Positions 49,901 through 62,999 of a stretch of DNA of 64,000 bases are shown one piece after another. A model generated the notes under the pieces. The model saw nothing but the letters and a program-made list of their open reading frames with translations. It did no database searches and was not told the DNA's origin. Source of the stretch: Glandiceps talaboti. Its lineage: Eukaryota; Hemichordata; Enteropneusta; Spengelidae. Each line of letters begins with the position of its first letter. Within the stretch, counting starts at the first letter, position 1. The stretch is from positions 21,092,871-21,156,870 of the forward strand of contig NC_135558.1 of the NCBI RefSeq assembly GCF_964340395.1. Direction: 5' to 3'. A program made the translations under genes and the position numbers.

Positions 49901-52900
49901 AAAACATTTTGAGTTGAATTTTGTTGTCGCCATCCAGTTCATTTTTTGTAATTTAATTAATTATGTACTTTTTATCAATAAATATGTATATATGTACATT
50001 TATATGTATTACGAAATGAAAAGTGACCACTAATTTTATGTCATCGACCAAAGAATACAAATATTTTCATTCTTAATTCTTACCGACTAGCTTCAGCTAT
50101 AAGTTCTATGGCCAACTGGATTCTCTTCCTCAGGAATAGTATCAGTAGGAAAAATATCAGGAATATTATACCAAGAACAATTCCTGCATGGAAAACAATG
50201 AAACTGTATTATACTAAGAACAATTCCTGCACAGACAACAATGAAACTGTATTATACCAAGAACAATTCCTGCACAGAAAACAATGAAACTGTATTATAC
50301 CAAGAACAATTCCTGCATGGAAAACAATGAAACTGTATTATACCAAGAACAATTCCTGCATGGAAAACAATGAAACTGTATTATACCAAGAACAATTCCT
50401 GCATGGAAAACAATTAAACTGTATTTGTTAAGTGAATGAATGTATTCAACTGAATAAGACAATCATGTAATCCTATGATAATAAATATTAATATCTGTGT
50501 GTGATGAATTCATGTATATTACAACACATGATAAATAGGGTATGAAAATGAGGGAGTCCTTTCTTGGCAATATACTTTTCATAAATGCAAAATGTTGAAG
50601 GTTTTGTTATCTTACCTGTATATTGGAACTATAGAAATTAAAACTACATTAGTATTTTTGGAATCAGACAGTAAATAATATATTAGAAAGTTGTTAAACT
50701 ACCAATAATTAGACATTGTACATTTTAATTTAAGTCAGTTGTATCCTGAAGAGGTACAGAAATAAATTGAAATGTGTAGATCCTAAAATCAATTTGATTG
50801 GATTTTTTAGTATTGTACAATATTATGTGTACAGCGACACATGTATACCCACAGGTAATGAATACTATTCACGTTGTACAATATTATGAATACATTATAA
50901 GTCATTTATTCTAACTAAACAGTTTCAGTTCTAGTTGTGGATAATGTACCTTTAATTAAGTGTTTAACTTAATGTACTAAAACAACAAATCAAAAGCAGA
51001 AGTTATATACATTTGAAGTGATTCACAACTAAAAAACACCCTTCCATTATTACACTTTATTACGGATGAAGCCATAAACCAAGCAAGTGGGGTTTCCCAA
51101 TAAACAATGTTTATTATACCCGACTTGCTGGCTTACCAAGTCAGGTTTGTAGCACTTGAATGGCTAATTGGGAAAAACCGCCATGTTTAAATTTGCAAAA
51201 GTACAATGTATACTGAGTTTCTGAGATTTTGATGACATATATGAGATTTTGATAAAATAAATGAAATAATTGATCTTGTGAAGGCAGTGATGAGTAATAA
51301 ATGGCAGTTATCACTAAACAAACCCACATGAAACACTAGAAACTAATGAAAGGTGTTGTGCCTCAGGGATGATTTAAAATCTTTCCAAACTTTGCAATAT
51401 GGAAACTTGATTCTGATCTTTTTGAAATAATAAAAGAAATTTGAGATTTCCTCATCCTGTTATTGTTTAAATCAGACAACCACAATGTTTTCACTGAGAA
51501 TTGTTAAATACCAATGATTAGAATTGTACATGCTAATTAGAGGTCTTTTTTATCCATAAATACAGTACAGTAACATGGTGAAATTGGGTGCAGGTCAACA
51601 TCAATTTGACTGGATTTATAATTGTACCATACATGTATTATGTGTATGGCAACACAAATACATTTACCTACAGGTGATTCAATACTATTCAGGACATACA
51701 ATATTATGAGTAAGTTTTGACCATCAGAGGTGAAATCTCATAATAGACACTAAATCTAACAAGACTTTCAACAAGTATGAAAAATCTCAAAATTGATATC
51801 TGACCAGTAAAACATGTCAAAATTATATACATATATACATACCAAATCCTAGCCAGACTCCTAGCATAGTATCGTAAGTCTTATATACATATATACATAC
51901 CAAATCCTAGCCAGACTCCTAGCATAGTATCATAAGTCTCATAATCTGTAATTTGACCATTCTCTTCAGCATCAATCAGATTGAAATAATTAACAAAACA
52001 ATATGAAGTACCTGTAATATAAAAAAAAATGAGTAGAAGCTGGTCACATAGGAGGAAAATAACATTTTAAAAATAATACCAGATGACCTGCAAATGACCT
52101 GTACTGGCTAAACTCAACAGGTGGCTGTATACTGAACCTGGTCAAGTTCATTTTACAGTTACTACATCTATAAATTACTCTCGTTGAGGGCACCCTACTC
52201 ACACTGCCCTGAATGGGACACAATGGGGTCAACTAACTACTAGTACATTGACATGCTTGAATCAATAAATCATCAAGAATTCACAATTGTCTTCTTAAAA
52301 ATCAACTTTATCCCATGCTTTCTAATTTCCCCCTTTAAACTTGACTATAGGGGTTCAAAAAAATATCAAAACAGAGACATTATACTTACATAGAGCCAGT
52401 AGTATTAGGACACCAAATATTATAATCCATATCATAATTTTTGCCAACCACCTCATTAGAATAATTACCAGGAAAGCTACAATTGCTGCAAGTGCCAAAC
52501 CACTAACGAGACAAAATCAAATATATCAGGAATGAGAAAAAAGTTAATAAACAGCACAACTTTAGAATTATTGCATCTTTTAACATTTTACCTACAAAAC
52601 TGTAAGTACTGCATGTGTTTTCCATACAAAGGAATGATAATTATATTAAATGTGTGTATCAAAGAAATGGGTAGTCATGAGGTGAAGCTTTCCATATTGT
52701 TACCTTGTCTACAGATTTCATTTGTTCTGAGTTTTCCTCTGTAGTATCTTAGCTTGTCTACTAAGTTTTCCACTGTAGTATCTTAGCTTGTCTACAGTAA
52801 GTTTTCCACTGTAGTATCTTAGCTTGTCTACACTAAGTTTTCCACTGTAGTATCTTAGCCTGTCTACAGTAAGTTTTCCACTGTAGTATCTTAACTTGTC

Positions 52901-55900
52901 TACTAAGTTTTCCACTGTAGTATCTTAGCTTGTCTACTAAGTTTTCCACTGTAGTATCTTAGCTTGTCTACTAAGTTTTCCACTGTAGTATCTCAGCTTG
53001 TCTACAGTAAGTTTTCCACTGTAGTATCTTAGCTTGTCTACTAAGTTTTCCACTGTAGTATCTTAGCTTGTCTACAGTAAGTTTTCCACTGTAGTATCTT
53101 AACTTGTCTACTAAGTTTTCCACTGTAGTATCTTAGCTTGTCTACTAAGTTTTCCACTGTAGTATCTTAGCTTGTCTACAGTAAGTTTTCCACTGTAGTA
53201 TCTTAACTTGTCTACTAAGTTTTCCACTTTAGCATCTTAGCTTGTCTACACTAAGTTTTCCACTGTAGTATCTTAGCTTGTCTACACTAAGTTTTCCACT
53301 GTAGTATATTAGTTTGTCTACAGTAAGTTTTCCACTGTAGTATATTAGTTTGTCTACAGTAAGTTTTCCACTGTAGTATCTTAGCTTGTCTACTAAGTTT
53401 TCCACTGTAGCATCTAAGCTTGTCGACAGTAAGTTTTCCACTGTAGTATCTTAGCTTGTCTACACTAAGTTTTCCACTGTAGTATCTTAGCTTGTCTACA
53501 GTAAGTTTTCCACTGTAGTATCTTAGCTTGTCTACAGTAAGTTTTCCACTGTAGTATCTTAGCTTGTCTACTAAGTTTTCCACTTTAGTATCTTAGCTTG
53601 TCTACTAAGTTTTCCACTGTAGTATCTTAGCTTGTCTACTAAGTTTTCCACTGTAGTATCTTAGCTTGTCTACACTAAGTTTTCCACTGTAGTATCTTAG
53701 CTTGTCTACAGTAAGTTTTCCACTGTAGTATCTTAGCTTGTCTACAGTAAGTTTTCGACTGTAGTATCTTAGCTTGTCTACTAAGTTTTCCACTGTAGTA
53801 TCTTAGCTTGTCTACAGTAAGTTTTCCACTGTAGTATCTTAGCTTGTCTACTAAGTTTTCCACTGTAGTATCTTAGCTTGTCTACAGTAAGTTTTCCACT
53901 TTAGTATCTTAGCTTGTCTACTAAGTTTTCCACTGTAGTATCTTAGCTTGTCTACTAAGTTTTCCACTGTAGTATCTTAGCTTGTCTACACTAAGTTTTC
54001 CACTGTAGTATCTTAGCTTGTCTACAGTAAGTTTTCCACTGTAGTATCTTAGCTTGTCTACAGTAAGTTTTCCACTGTAGTATCTTAGCTTGTCTACAGT
54101 AAGTTTTCCACTGTAGTATCTTAGCTTGTCTACTAAGTTTTCCACTGTAGTATCTTAGCTTGTCTACTAAGTTTTCCACTGTAGTATCTTAGCTTGTCTA
54201 CAGTAAGTTTTCCACTGTAGTATCTTAGCTTGTCTACTAAGTTTTCCACTGTAGTATCTTAGCTTGTCTACTAAGTTTTCCACTGTAGTATCTTAGCTTG
54301 TCTACAGTAAGTTTTCCACTGTAGTATCTTAGCTTGTCTACTAAGTTTTCCACTGTAGTATCTTAGCTTGTCTACTAAGTTTTCCACTGTAGTATCTTAG
54401 CTTGTCTACAGTAAGTTTTCCACTGTAGTATCTTAGCTTGTCTACTAAGTTTTCCACTGTAGTATCTTAGCTTGTCTACAGTAAGTTTTCCACTGTAGCA
54501 TCTTAGCCTGTCTAGTAAGTTTTCCACTGTAGTATCTCAGCTTGTCTACTAAGTTTTCCACTGTAGTATCTTAGTTTGTCTACACTAAGTTTTCCACTGT
54601 AGTATCTTAGCTTGTCTACTGAGTTTTCCACTTTAGTATCTTAGCTTGTCTACTAAGTTTTCCACTGTAGTATCTTAGCTTGTCTACAGTAAGTTTTCCA
54701 CTGTAGTATCTTAGCTTGTCTACTAAGTTTTCCACTGTAGTATCTTAGCTTGTCTACTGAGTTTTCCACTTTAGTATCTTAGCTTGTCTACTAAGTTTTC
54801 CACTGTAGTATCTTAGTTTGTCTACAGTAAGTTTTCCACTGTAGTATCTTAGCTTGTCTACTAAGTTTTCCACTGTAGTATCTTAGCTTGTCTACAGTAA
54901 GTTTTCCACTGTAGCATCTTAGCTTGTCTACTAAGTTTTCCACTGTAGTATCTTAGCTTGTCTACTAAGTTTTCCACTGTAGTATCTTAGCTTGTCTACA
55001 GTAAGTTTTCCACTGTAGCATCTTAGCCTGTCTAGTAAGTTTTCCACTGTAGTATCTCAGCTTGTCTACTAAGTTTTCCACTGTAGTATCTTAGCCTGTC
55101 TACACTAAGTTTTCCACTGTAGTATCTTAGCTTGTCTACTAAGTTTTCCACTGTAGTATCTTAGCTTGTCTACTAAGTTTTCCACTGTAGTATCTTAGCT
55201 TGTCTACAGTAAGTTTTCCACTGTAGTATCTTAGCTTGTCTACTAAGTTTTCCACTGTAGTATCTTAGCTTGTCTACTAAGTTTTCCACTGTAGTATCTT
55301 AGCTTGTCTACAGTAAGTTTTCCACTGTAGTATCTTAGCTTGTCTACTAAGTTTTCCACTGTAGTATCTTAGCTTGTCTACTAAGTTTTCCACTGTAGTA
55401 TCTTAGCTTGTCTACAGTAAGTTTTCCACTGTAGTATCTTAGCTTGTCTACTAAGTTTTCCACTGTAGTATCTTAGCTTGTCTACAGTAAGTTTTCCACT
55501 GTAGCATCTTAGCCTGTCTAGTAAGTTTTCCACTGTAGTATCTCAGCTTGTCTACTAAGTTTTCCACTGTAGTATCTTAGCCTGTCTACACTAAGTTTTC
55601 CACTGTAGTATCTTAGCTTGTCTACTGAGTTTTCCACTTTAGTATCTTAGCTTGTCTACTAAGTTTTCCACTGTAGTATCTTAGCTTGTCTACAGTAAGT
55701 TTTCCACTGTAGTATCTTAGCTTGTCTACTAAGTTTTCCACTGTAGTATCTTAGCTTGTCTACTGAGTTTTCCACTTTAGTATCTTAGCTTGTCTACTAA
55801 GTTTTCCACTGTAGTATCTTAGTTTGTCTACAGTAAGTTTTCCACTGTAGTATCTTAGCTTGTCTACTAAGTTTTCCACTGTAGTATCTTAGCTTGTCTA

Positions 55901-58900
55901 CAGTAAGTTTTCCACTGTAGCATCTTAGCTTGTCTACTAAGTTTTCCACTGTAGTATCTTAGCTTGTCTACTAAGTTTTCCACTGTAGTATCTTAGCTTG
56001 TCTACAGTAAGTTTTCCACTGTAGCATCTTAGCCTGTCTAGTAAGTTTTCCACTGTAGTATCTCAGCTTGTCTACTAAGTTTTCCACTGTAGTATCTCAG
56101 CCTGTCTACACTAAGTTTTCCACTGTAGTATCTTAGCTTGTCTACTAAGTTTTCCACTGTAGTATCTTAGCTTGTCTACTAAGTTTTCCACTGTAGTATC
56201 TTAGCTTGTCTACTAAGTTTTCCACTGTAGTATCTTAGCTTGTCTACTAAGTTTTCCACTGTAGTATCTTAGCTTGTCTACTAAGTTTTCCACTGTAGTA
56301 TCTTAGCTTGTCTACTAAGTTTTCCACTGTAGTATCTTAGCTTGTCTACTAAGTTTTCCACTGTAGTATCTTAGCTTGTCTACTAAGTTTTCCACTGTAG
56401 TACCTTAGCTTGTCTACAGTAAGTTTTCCACTGTAGTATATTAGTTTGTCTACAGTAAGTTTTCCACTGTAGTATCTTAGCTTGTCTACTAAGTTTTCCA
56501 CTGTAGTATCTTAGCTTGTCTACAGTAAGTTTTCCACTGTAGTATCTTAGCTTGTCTACTAAGTTTTCCACTGTAGTATCTTAGCTTGTCTACAGTAAGT
56601 TTTCCACTGTAGTATCTTAGCTTGTCTACTAAGTTTTCCACTGTAGTATCTTAGCTTGTCTACTAAGTTTTCCACTGTAGTATCTTAGCTTGTCTACTAA
56701 GTTTTCCACTGTAGTATCTTAGCTTGTCTACAGTAAGTTTTCCACTGTAGTATCTTAGCTTGTCTACAGTAAGTTTTCCTCTGTAGTATCTTAGCTTGTC
56801 TACTAAGTTTTCCACTGTAGTATCTTAGCCTGTCTACAGTAAGTTTTCCACTGTAGTATCTTAACTTGTCTACTAAGTTTTCCACTGTAGTATCTTAGCT
56901 TGTCTACTAAGTTTTCCACTGTAGTATCTTAGCTTGTCTACTAAGTTTTCCACTGTAGTATCTTAGCTTGTCTACTGAGTTTTCCACTGTAGTATCTTAG
57001 CTTGTCTACAGTAAGTTTTCCACTGTAGTATCTTAGCTTGTCTACTAAGTTTTCCACTTTAGTATCTTAGCTTGTCTACTAAGTTTTCCACTGTAGTATC
57101 TTAGTTTGTCTACAGTAAGTTTTCCACTGTAGTATCTTAGCTTGTCTACTAAGTTTTCCACTTTAGTATCTTAGCTTGTCTACTAAGTTTTCCACTGTAG
57201 TATCTTAGTTTGTCTACAGTAAGTTTTCCACTGTAGTATCTCAGCTTGTCTACTAAGTTTTCCACTTTAGTATCTTAACTTGTCTACTAAGTTTTCCATT
57301 GTAGTATCTTAGCTTGTCTACGGTAAGTTTTCCACTCTAGTATCTCAGCTTGTCTACAGAGTTTTCCACTGTAGCATCTTAGCCTGTCTACTGAGTTTTC
57401 CACTGTAGCATCTTAGCCTGTCTAGTAAGTTTTCCACTGCAGTATCTTAGCTTGTCTAGTAAGTTTTCCACTGTAGCATCTTAGCTTGTCTAGTAAGTTT
57501 TCCACTGTAGCATCTTAACTTGTCTACAGTAAGTTTTCCACTGTGGCATCTTAGCCTGTCTAGTAAGTTTTCCACTGTAGCATCTTAGCTTGTCTAGTAA
57601 GTTTTCCACTGTAGTATCTTAGCTTGTCTACTAAGTTTTCCACTGTAGCATCTTAGCTTGTCTACAGTAAGTTTTCCACTGTAGTATCTTAGCTTGTCTA
57701 CTAAGTTTTCCACTTTAGTATCTTAGCTTGTCTACTAAGTTTTCCACTGTAGTATCTTAGTTTGTCTACAGTAAGTTTTCCACTTTAGTATCTTAGCTTG
57801 TCTACAGTAAGTTTTCCACTGTAGTATCTTAGCTTGTCTACTAAGTTTTCCTCTGTAGTATCTTAGCTTGTCTAGTAAGTTTTCCACTGTAGTATCTTAG
57901 CTTGTCTACTAAGTTTTCCACTGTAGTATCTTAGCTTGTCTACTAAGTTTTCCACTGTAGTATCTTAGCTTGTCTACTAAGTTTTCCACTGTAGTATCTT
58001 AGCTTGTCTACAGTAAGTTTTCCACTGTAGTATCTTAGCTTGTCTACTAAGTTTTCCACTGTAGTATCTTAGCTTGTCTACTAAGTTTTCCACTGTAGTA
58101 TCTTAGCTTGTCTACACTAAGTTTTCCACTGTAGTATCTTAGCTTGTCTACAGTAAGTTTTCCACTGTAGTATCTTAGCTTGTCTACTGAGTTTTCCACT
58201 GTAGTATCTTAGCTTGTCTACAGTATATTTTCCACTGTAGTATCTTAGCTTGTCTACAGTAAGTTTTCCACTGTAGCATCTTAGCTTGTCTACTAAGTTT
58301 TCCACTGTAGTATCTTCGCCTGTCTACAGTAAGTTTTCCACTGTAGTATCTTAGCTTGTCTACAGTAAGTTTTCCACTGTAGTATCTTAGCTTGTCTACT
58401 AAGTTTTCCACTGTAGTATCTTAGCTTGTCTACTAAGTTTTCCACTGTAGTATCTTAGCTTGTCTACTAAGTTTTCCACTGTAGTATCTTAGCTTGTCTA
58501 CAGTAAGTTTTCCACTGTAGTATCTTAACTTGTCTACTAAGTTTTCCACTGTAGTATCTTAGCTTGTCTACTAAGTTTTCCACTGTAGTATCTTAGCTTG
58601 TCTACTAAGTTTTCCACTGTAGTATCTTAGCTTGTCTACTGAGTTTTCCACTGTAGTATCTTAGCTTGTCTACAGTAAGTTTTCCACTGTAGTATCTTAG
58701 CTTGTCTACTAAGTTTTCCACTTTAGTATCTTAGCTTGTCTACTAAGTTTTCCACTGTAGTATCTTAGTTTGTCTACAGTAAGTTTTCCACTGTAGTATC
58801 TTAGCTTGTCTACTAAGTTTTCCACTTTAGTATCTTAGCTTGTCTACTAAGTTTTCCACTGTAGTATCTTAGTTTGTCTACAGTAAGTTTTCCACTGTAG

Positions 58901-61900
58901 TATCTCAGCTTGTCTACTAAGTTTTCCACTTTAGTATCTTAACTTGTCTACTAAGTTTTCCATTGTAGTATCTTAGCTTGTCTACGGTAAGTTTTCCACT
59001 CTAGTATCTCAGCTTGTCTACAGAGTTTTCCACTGTAGCATCTTAGCCTGTCTACTGAGTTTTCCACTGTAGCATCTTAGCCTGTCTAGTAAGTTTTCCA
59101 CTGCAGTATCTTAGCTTGTCTAGTAAGTTTTCCACTGTAGCATCTTAACTTGTCTACAGTAAGTTTTCCACTGTGGCATCTTAGCCTGTCTAGTAAGTTT
59201 TCCACTGTAGCATCTTAGCTTGTCTAGTAAGTTTTCCACTGTAGTATCTTAGCTTGTCTACTAAGTTTTCCACTGTAGCATCTTAGCCTGTCTAGTAAGT
59301 TTTCCACTGTAGTATCTTAGCTTGTCTACAGTATATTTTCCACTGTAGCATCTTAGCTTGTCTAGTAAGTTTTCCACTGTAGTATCTTAGCTTGTCTACT
59401 AAGTTTTCCACTGTAATATCTTAGCCTGTCTGCAGTAAGTTTTCCACTGTAGTATCTTAGCCTGTCTGCAGTAAGTTTTCCACTGTAGTATCTTAGCCTG
59501 TCTGCCGTAAGTTTTCCACTGTAGCATCTTAGCCTGTCTACAGTAAGTTTTCCACTGCAGTATCTTAGCTTGTCTACAGTATATTTTCCACTGTAGTATC
59601 TTAGCCTGTCTACAGTAAGTTTTCCACTGTAGCATCTTAGCTTGTCTGGTAAGTTTTCCACTGTAGTATCTTAGCCTGTCTACAGTAAGTTTTCCACTGT
59701 AGTATCTTAGCTTGTCTACAGTAAGTTTTCCACTGTAGTATCTCAGCTTGTCTACTGAGTTTTCCACTGTAGTATCTTAGCTTGTCGAGTAAGTTTTCCA
59801 CTGTAGTATCTTAGCTTGTCTACACTAAGTTTTCCACTGTAGTATCTTAGCTTGTCTACACTAAGTTTTCCACTGTAGTATCTTAGCCTGTCTACAGTAA
59901 GTTTTCCACTGTAGTATCTTAGCTTGTCTACAGTAAGTTTTCCACTGTAGTATCTCAGCTTGTCTACTGAGTTTTCCACTGTAGTATCTTAGCTTGTCTA
60001 CAGTAAGTTTTCCACTTTAGTATCTTAGTTTGTCTACTAAGTTTCCACTGTAGTATCTTAGCCAGTCTACAGTAAGTTTTCCACTGTAGCATCTTAGCTT
60101 GTCTACTAAGTTTTCCACTGTAGCATCTTAGCTTGTCTACAGTAAGTGTTCCACTGTAGCATCTTAGCCTGTCTAGTACGTTTTCCACTGTAGCATCTAA
60201 GCTTGTCGACAGTAAGTTTTCCACTTTAGTATCTTAGTTTGTCTACTAAGTTTTCCACTGTAGTATCTTCGCCTGTCTACAGTAAGTTTTCCACTGTAGT
60301 ATCTTAGCTTGTCTACAGTAAGTTTTCCACTGTAGTATCTTAGCTTGTCTAGTAAGTTTTCCACTGTAGTATCTTAGCTTGTCTACTGAACATTGTTTTC
60401 TTTAAATATTTGGCTCTATATAATCTTATTAGATAGATAGATAGATAGATGGACAGTAAGTTTTCCACTGTAGTATCAACAGTCAACATACTAATATGTA
60501 CAATTAATCATTTTACTTACAGTAATATAATCCACCATGAATCCTCTAAATCACTAACGATCTCATTTCCAAAGGCAATGACACTACGGAAGAAAAGTAC
60601 AAATAATTAATAACATGTATTGCTGTGACAGGGAAAACTGATTTATCACTTTAAGTTATGGTGTACCAGATCACTGTACAAAAATATGAGTGTGCTGGTT
60701 AGAATGTTAGTTCTTAAGGCGAAGCTCAAAGTTTGAGAACTTTGCAAACAAATTATTTTAAAACTAGCTAGTAAAATTAGTAGAACTATAAATGATTTGA
60801 TTATACCATGATCAATTCTAATTAAACATAATTTATTTGTAGATATATTTAATTACCAAGTTACTGATAGAACTAAATTAATGTTCTTTATATCATTCAT
60901 TCATTTGAGATCTACTATTAACAGTCTTTAGTTATGACATCTTTTGATATACTTTGATGGATTCTCACCTGTCGATGGCGTCTAGATCATCTTCAGTCAA
61001 TGTTTGATTGTTTGGTAACGTAGCGTTAACCATATCTTCTGGAACTGATGAGCCATCCAAGATAAAATCAGGAATGCATCGTCCATTGACTGAAATGATA
61101 TTAGGATATCATGGTCGATTTCATGAGAAGTTCATACAAATTTGATAATCTCAAATGATGTAACTATATTCGAGTATAAGGTAGACTGAAACGGTGGGAC
61201 AATGTCAGCAGTATTTCCTTGATATTTAGTATCACAAACATGCAAACAAAACAAGATTATCATGAAATTACAAGAAAAGGAAACAGCATATATTAAACCT
61301 TTGTTGTAAAATATTCTAAGGATGGTTCTTATAATTCTATGTGATATGAGATAACAGAAAAACAACAAATTCTGAAAAAAAATGTGAAAATCAACAGGTG
61401 GTTACTGAGACTATAGTTATAAACAAAAATTAAATTGGTTTTTTTTAATCAATATTGATTACATAATTATATGGTAATTAAAGTCTTTTTAATTATTTTT
61501 CTAAACTGTTGCTAAACTGAAGATATAACATATAGCTGTAATAAAATGATGACTTACGCTTTGAACTTTCGACATAATAAGAAGCACAATCTTCATCTTC
61601 AAACAATTCCATGGGTTCCTGTTTTCAAATAGAAAAAAGATACCATTTCATATAAGCAAATATGCTGAAAAGTGATATACATATGTGTAACAAAATGAAA
61701 TTACAAAATATTCAGTTGGAATTTTCAACTTTGGAATGAATATTCACCTTTGGGACATGCATTGTTTAAATACTATTTGATGTACAGTATCTCTTTTGAA
61801 ACTTTTAATATTTTTGTGTGTGTGGCAATTTTTCACATGTTAGTTCCTCTTAATATCTGACTAAGTAGGAGTACTTATAGTCATGTCACATTTATAAATT

Positions 61901-62999
61901 GATGTACTGATTCACACAACATAAAGCTATCTCCAGTTCATCTGGTACAACTACTCCATTTAATATTCCATTTTCAATTGATTTATTTTGGAGAAAAATT
62001 GTTGCTGCTAAATAAGCTACTTTAAGTCTAGAACCAAATACATTTGTTGATAGTATCATTATACATTCTATTCAGACACAGAGTTAAAATCCTGTCATAG
62101 AGCTGTGTAAATGCAATGAACATTTAAAAGAAGACAAAATTGAGGAAAAGGAATAATTCCTAGTACCTTTCCTGATGAAGCTGGATTAACGTTATACTTG
62201 CAGATGAATTTGTCCCATCTGACATTACTTGGGTTAGTCAAGTACATAGCCTGTTCATCATTTCCATTGAAATTCTCTGTTGGACATTCCTCTATACAAA
62301 CCTACAAATAAGATATTGGTAATAGATTAAACCTCTGGTAATTGATGTCAAAGTAAATAGTTTTTGTTTTGTTTTGTTTTGTTTTGTTTCCAGGTTACAT
62401 GCTTTGGGCTGTAGATTGCTAAAAGTTCAAAGGGACATCTTTCAATATAAACTGTACTAAAAGATAGTGCTATATTGGGAAAGATATAAAGATAAAAACA
62501 AGACCATTATAAAGAAGTCTAATGTCCACTTCTGAATTAACCATTTATCTTCAGAAGACATGACAATTAGGTGTTATTCCCAATATTTTTCTTGGTTCAG
62601 CCCAGGAAAACATGAGTGACCTAAGGGTTGTCACTACTCATCTATTGACTCGGAGTGACAACTGAAAGAACAAAAAAATTGCCAATTTTTCAAAGAAAGG
62701 GGGAAAGTAAAGGTAATTTTGAACATTCTGACCTAATATTTCGAACATAGCAGAACCAGTGATGTAGATGCACATTGTCATGACATAGACACACAGCATT
62801 CCATATGTTTTGTTCTAATTGGCTCCTGCACGGTATAATTGGTCTTAATTATCTTAATGGTGACCTCGTTTGGTCAGCTCTGATTAGTAATGATTATTTT
62901 TGACTTACTTGAGGGGTATCACACTTCCTCTCATATCCTGTCCATGTATCATTACTAGTGCATTTTCGGAAATCAAAATAAAATAAATATCGTTTTTCC
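42330..62999 (-). CDS. Choline transporter-like protein, SLC44 (CTL) family, 3' 17 exons (5' end outside window)
   Basis: Exons in transcript order: 62999-62909, 62301-62167, 61618-61558, 61089-60969, 60583-60521, 52502-52390, 52011-51901, 50183-50084, 49842-49750, 48260-48170, 47658-47411, 46592-46498, 45824-45721, 45140-45067, 44333-44168, 43632-43548, 42523-42330. All phases agree; 647 residues are visible, about 50-70 short of a full CTL. Family hallmarks: [12 protein letters not shown] near the start, [104 protein letters not shown], and [20 protein letters not shown]. It resembles CTL2/4/5 more than CTL1 by these motifs. The family is multi-pass plasma-membrane or organellar transporters of choline or related cations; the substrate here is inferred from family. 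The C-terminus has an unusual Lys/Glu-rich tail of about 30 residues. Confidence 0.94.
42650..43130. mobile_element. Hairpin MITE, family M1, copy 4, with expanded centre
   Basis: Begins caatatttttccttgttcag and ends with the 'gtaatgatgttttgactcg' shoulder like the other copies. Between the arms, a unit of about 40-45 bp (cgagtgacctagggggtatt plus gtcactatgagttgcta) is repeated about seven times. It sits in the last SLC44 intron. Confidence 0.65.
43845..44150. repeat. Pentanucleotide array (ACATG)n / (GCAAC)n with variants
   Basis: About 300 bases of 5-bp units: acatg first, then gcaac/acaac/gcgag variants. Ends about 17 bases from the SLC44 splice donor at 44168/44167. Both strands are open but low-complexity. 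Confidence 0.9.
44871..45070. repeat. 40-bp tandem repeat, 5 copies, each with a splice donor copy
   Basis: Exact 40-bp spacing: 'actcacctga' or a variant at 44901, 44941, 44981, 45021 and 45061. On the minus strand this is tcag|gtgagt, the donor of the SLC44 exon 45140-45067. Extra copies read gcgaat, gtgagt, gttagt and gtgagt. Confidence 0.92.
45966..46036 (+). ncRNA. Degenerate hammerhead-like motif
   Basis: CTGATGA at 45971-45977, stem II ttgca-caa-tgcgt, GAAA at 45991-45994, then ctccgaattacaacc. Stem I TTGT/ACAA is present but the long outer helix is missing its 5' arm, and stem III has a C-A mismatch. A 5'-truncated relative of the motif at 7050, also followed by TA repeats. Confidence 0.4.
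46037..46240. mobile_element. TA repeat and adjoining fragment, possibly Penelope-like
   Basis: Short TA run, then gcctgtttcgtgagtaaatc and actcgtcaggagatg, then a second TA run at 46202-46236. 'catctcctg' and 'caggagatg' form a small inverted repeat. Probably the rest of the mobile fragment that carried the hammerhead-like motif. Confidence 0.35.
46888..47282. repeat. Imperfect (CA)n-rich block
   Basis: Pure CA run at 46897-46940, then about 340 bases of cacaca/cataca/cagaca mixtures. Intronic; the long Cys/Val or His/Thr frames are repeat artefacts. Confidence 0.95.
48455..49525. repeat. 30-bp minisatellite, about 36 copies
   Basis: Unit about ggtacattgtctgcatatat plus aatagcagct, with no length variation across the array. 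Substitutions are almost limited to agcagct / agcagtt / agcaact. Since 30 is a multiple of three, all frames stay open: plus-strand frames of 370 and 352 codons and minus-strand frames of 228 and 121 codons are artefacts. Lies in an SLC44 intron. Confidence 0.97.
50155..50415. repeat. 43-bp tandem repeat, about 6 copies, each with a splice acceptor copy
   Basis: Unit about attataccaagaacaattcc plus tgcatggaaaacaatgaaactgt. On the minus strand each copy reads ttttccatgcag|gaattgttcttgg or a variant, that is, the acceptor and first 20 bases of the SLC44 exon 50183-50084. Confidence 0.92.
51833..51955. repeat. 58-bp tandem duplication spanning a splice donor
   Basis: Two copies, 58 bases apart (accaaatcct at 51841 and at 51899), differing by few bases. 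The copy contains the last 30-40 bases of the SLC44 exon 52011-51901 and its donor gatttg|gtatgt. Confidence 0.92.
52730..60390. repeat. 34/36-bp minisatellite array, 7.7 kb, roughly 220 copies
   Basis: Two alternating unit lengths: cttagcttgtctactaagtt plus ttccactgtagtat (34 bp) and the same with 'acagtaag' (36 bp). Higher-order structure is visible: a marked block (gtagcatcttagcctgtcta, then gtaagtt and 'tctcagc') recurs near 54500, 55020, 55505 and 56030. A longer stretch starting near 57000 recurs near 58670. Located in one SLC44 intron (60521 to 52502). Short [15 protein letters not shown]-type frames are artefacts. Confidence 0.97.
62565..62850. mobile_element. Hairpin MITE, family M1, copy 5 (partial core)
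   Basis: caatatttttcttggttcag, gagtgacctaagggttgtca, then the 'gtaaaggtaattttgaac' shoulder. The central hairpin is shortened. Intronic to SLC44. Confidence 0.55.

Noticed and set aside
52718-60224. Many minus-strand frames of 60-120 codons with repeated [10 protein letters not shown]
   Set aside because: Translations of the 34/36-bp minisatellite; frames break each time the unit length changes.
48455-60390. CRISPR-like arrangement of repeats
   Set aside because: Units are contiguous with no unique spacers, and the host is a eukaryote; these are minisatellites.
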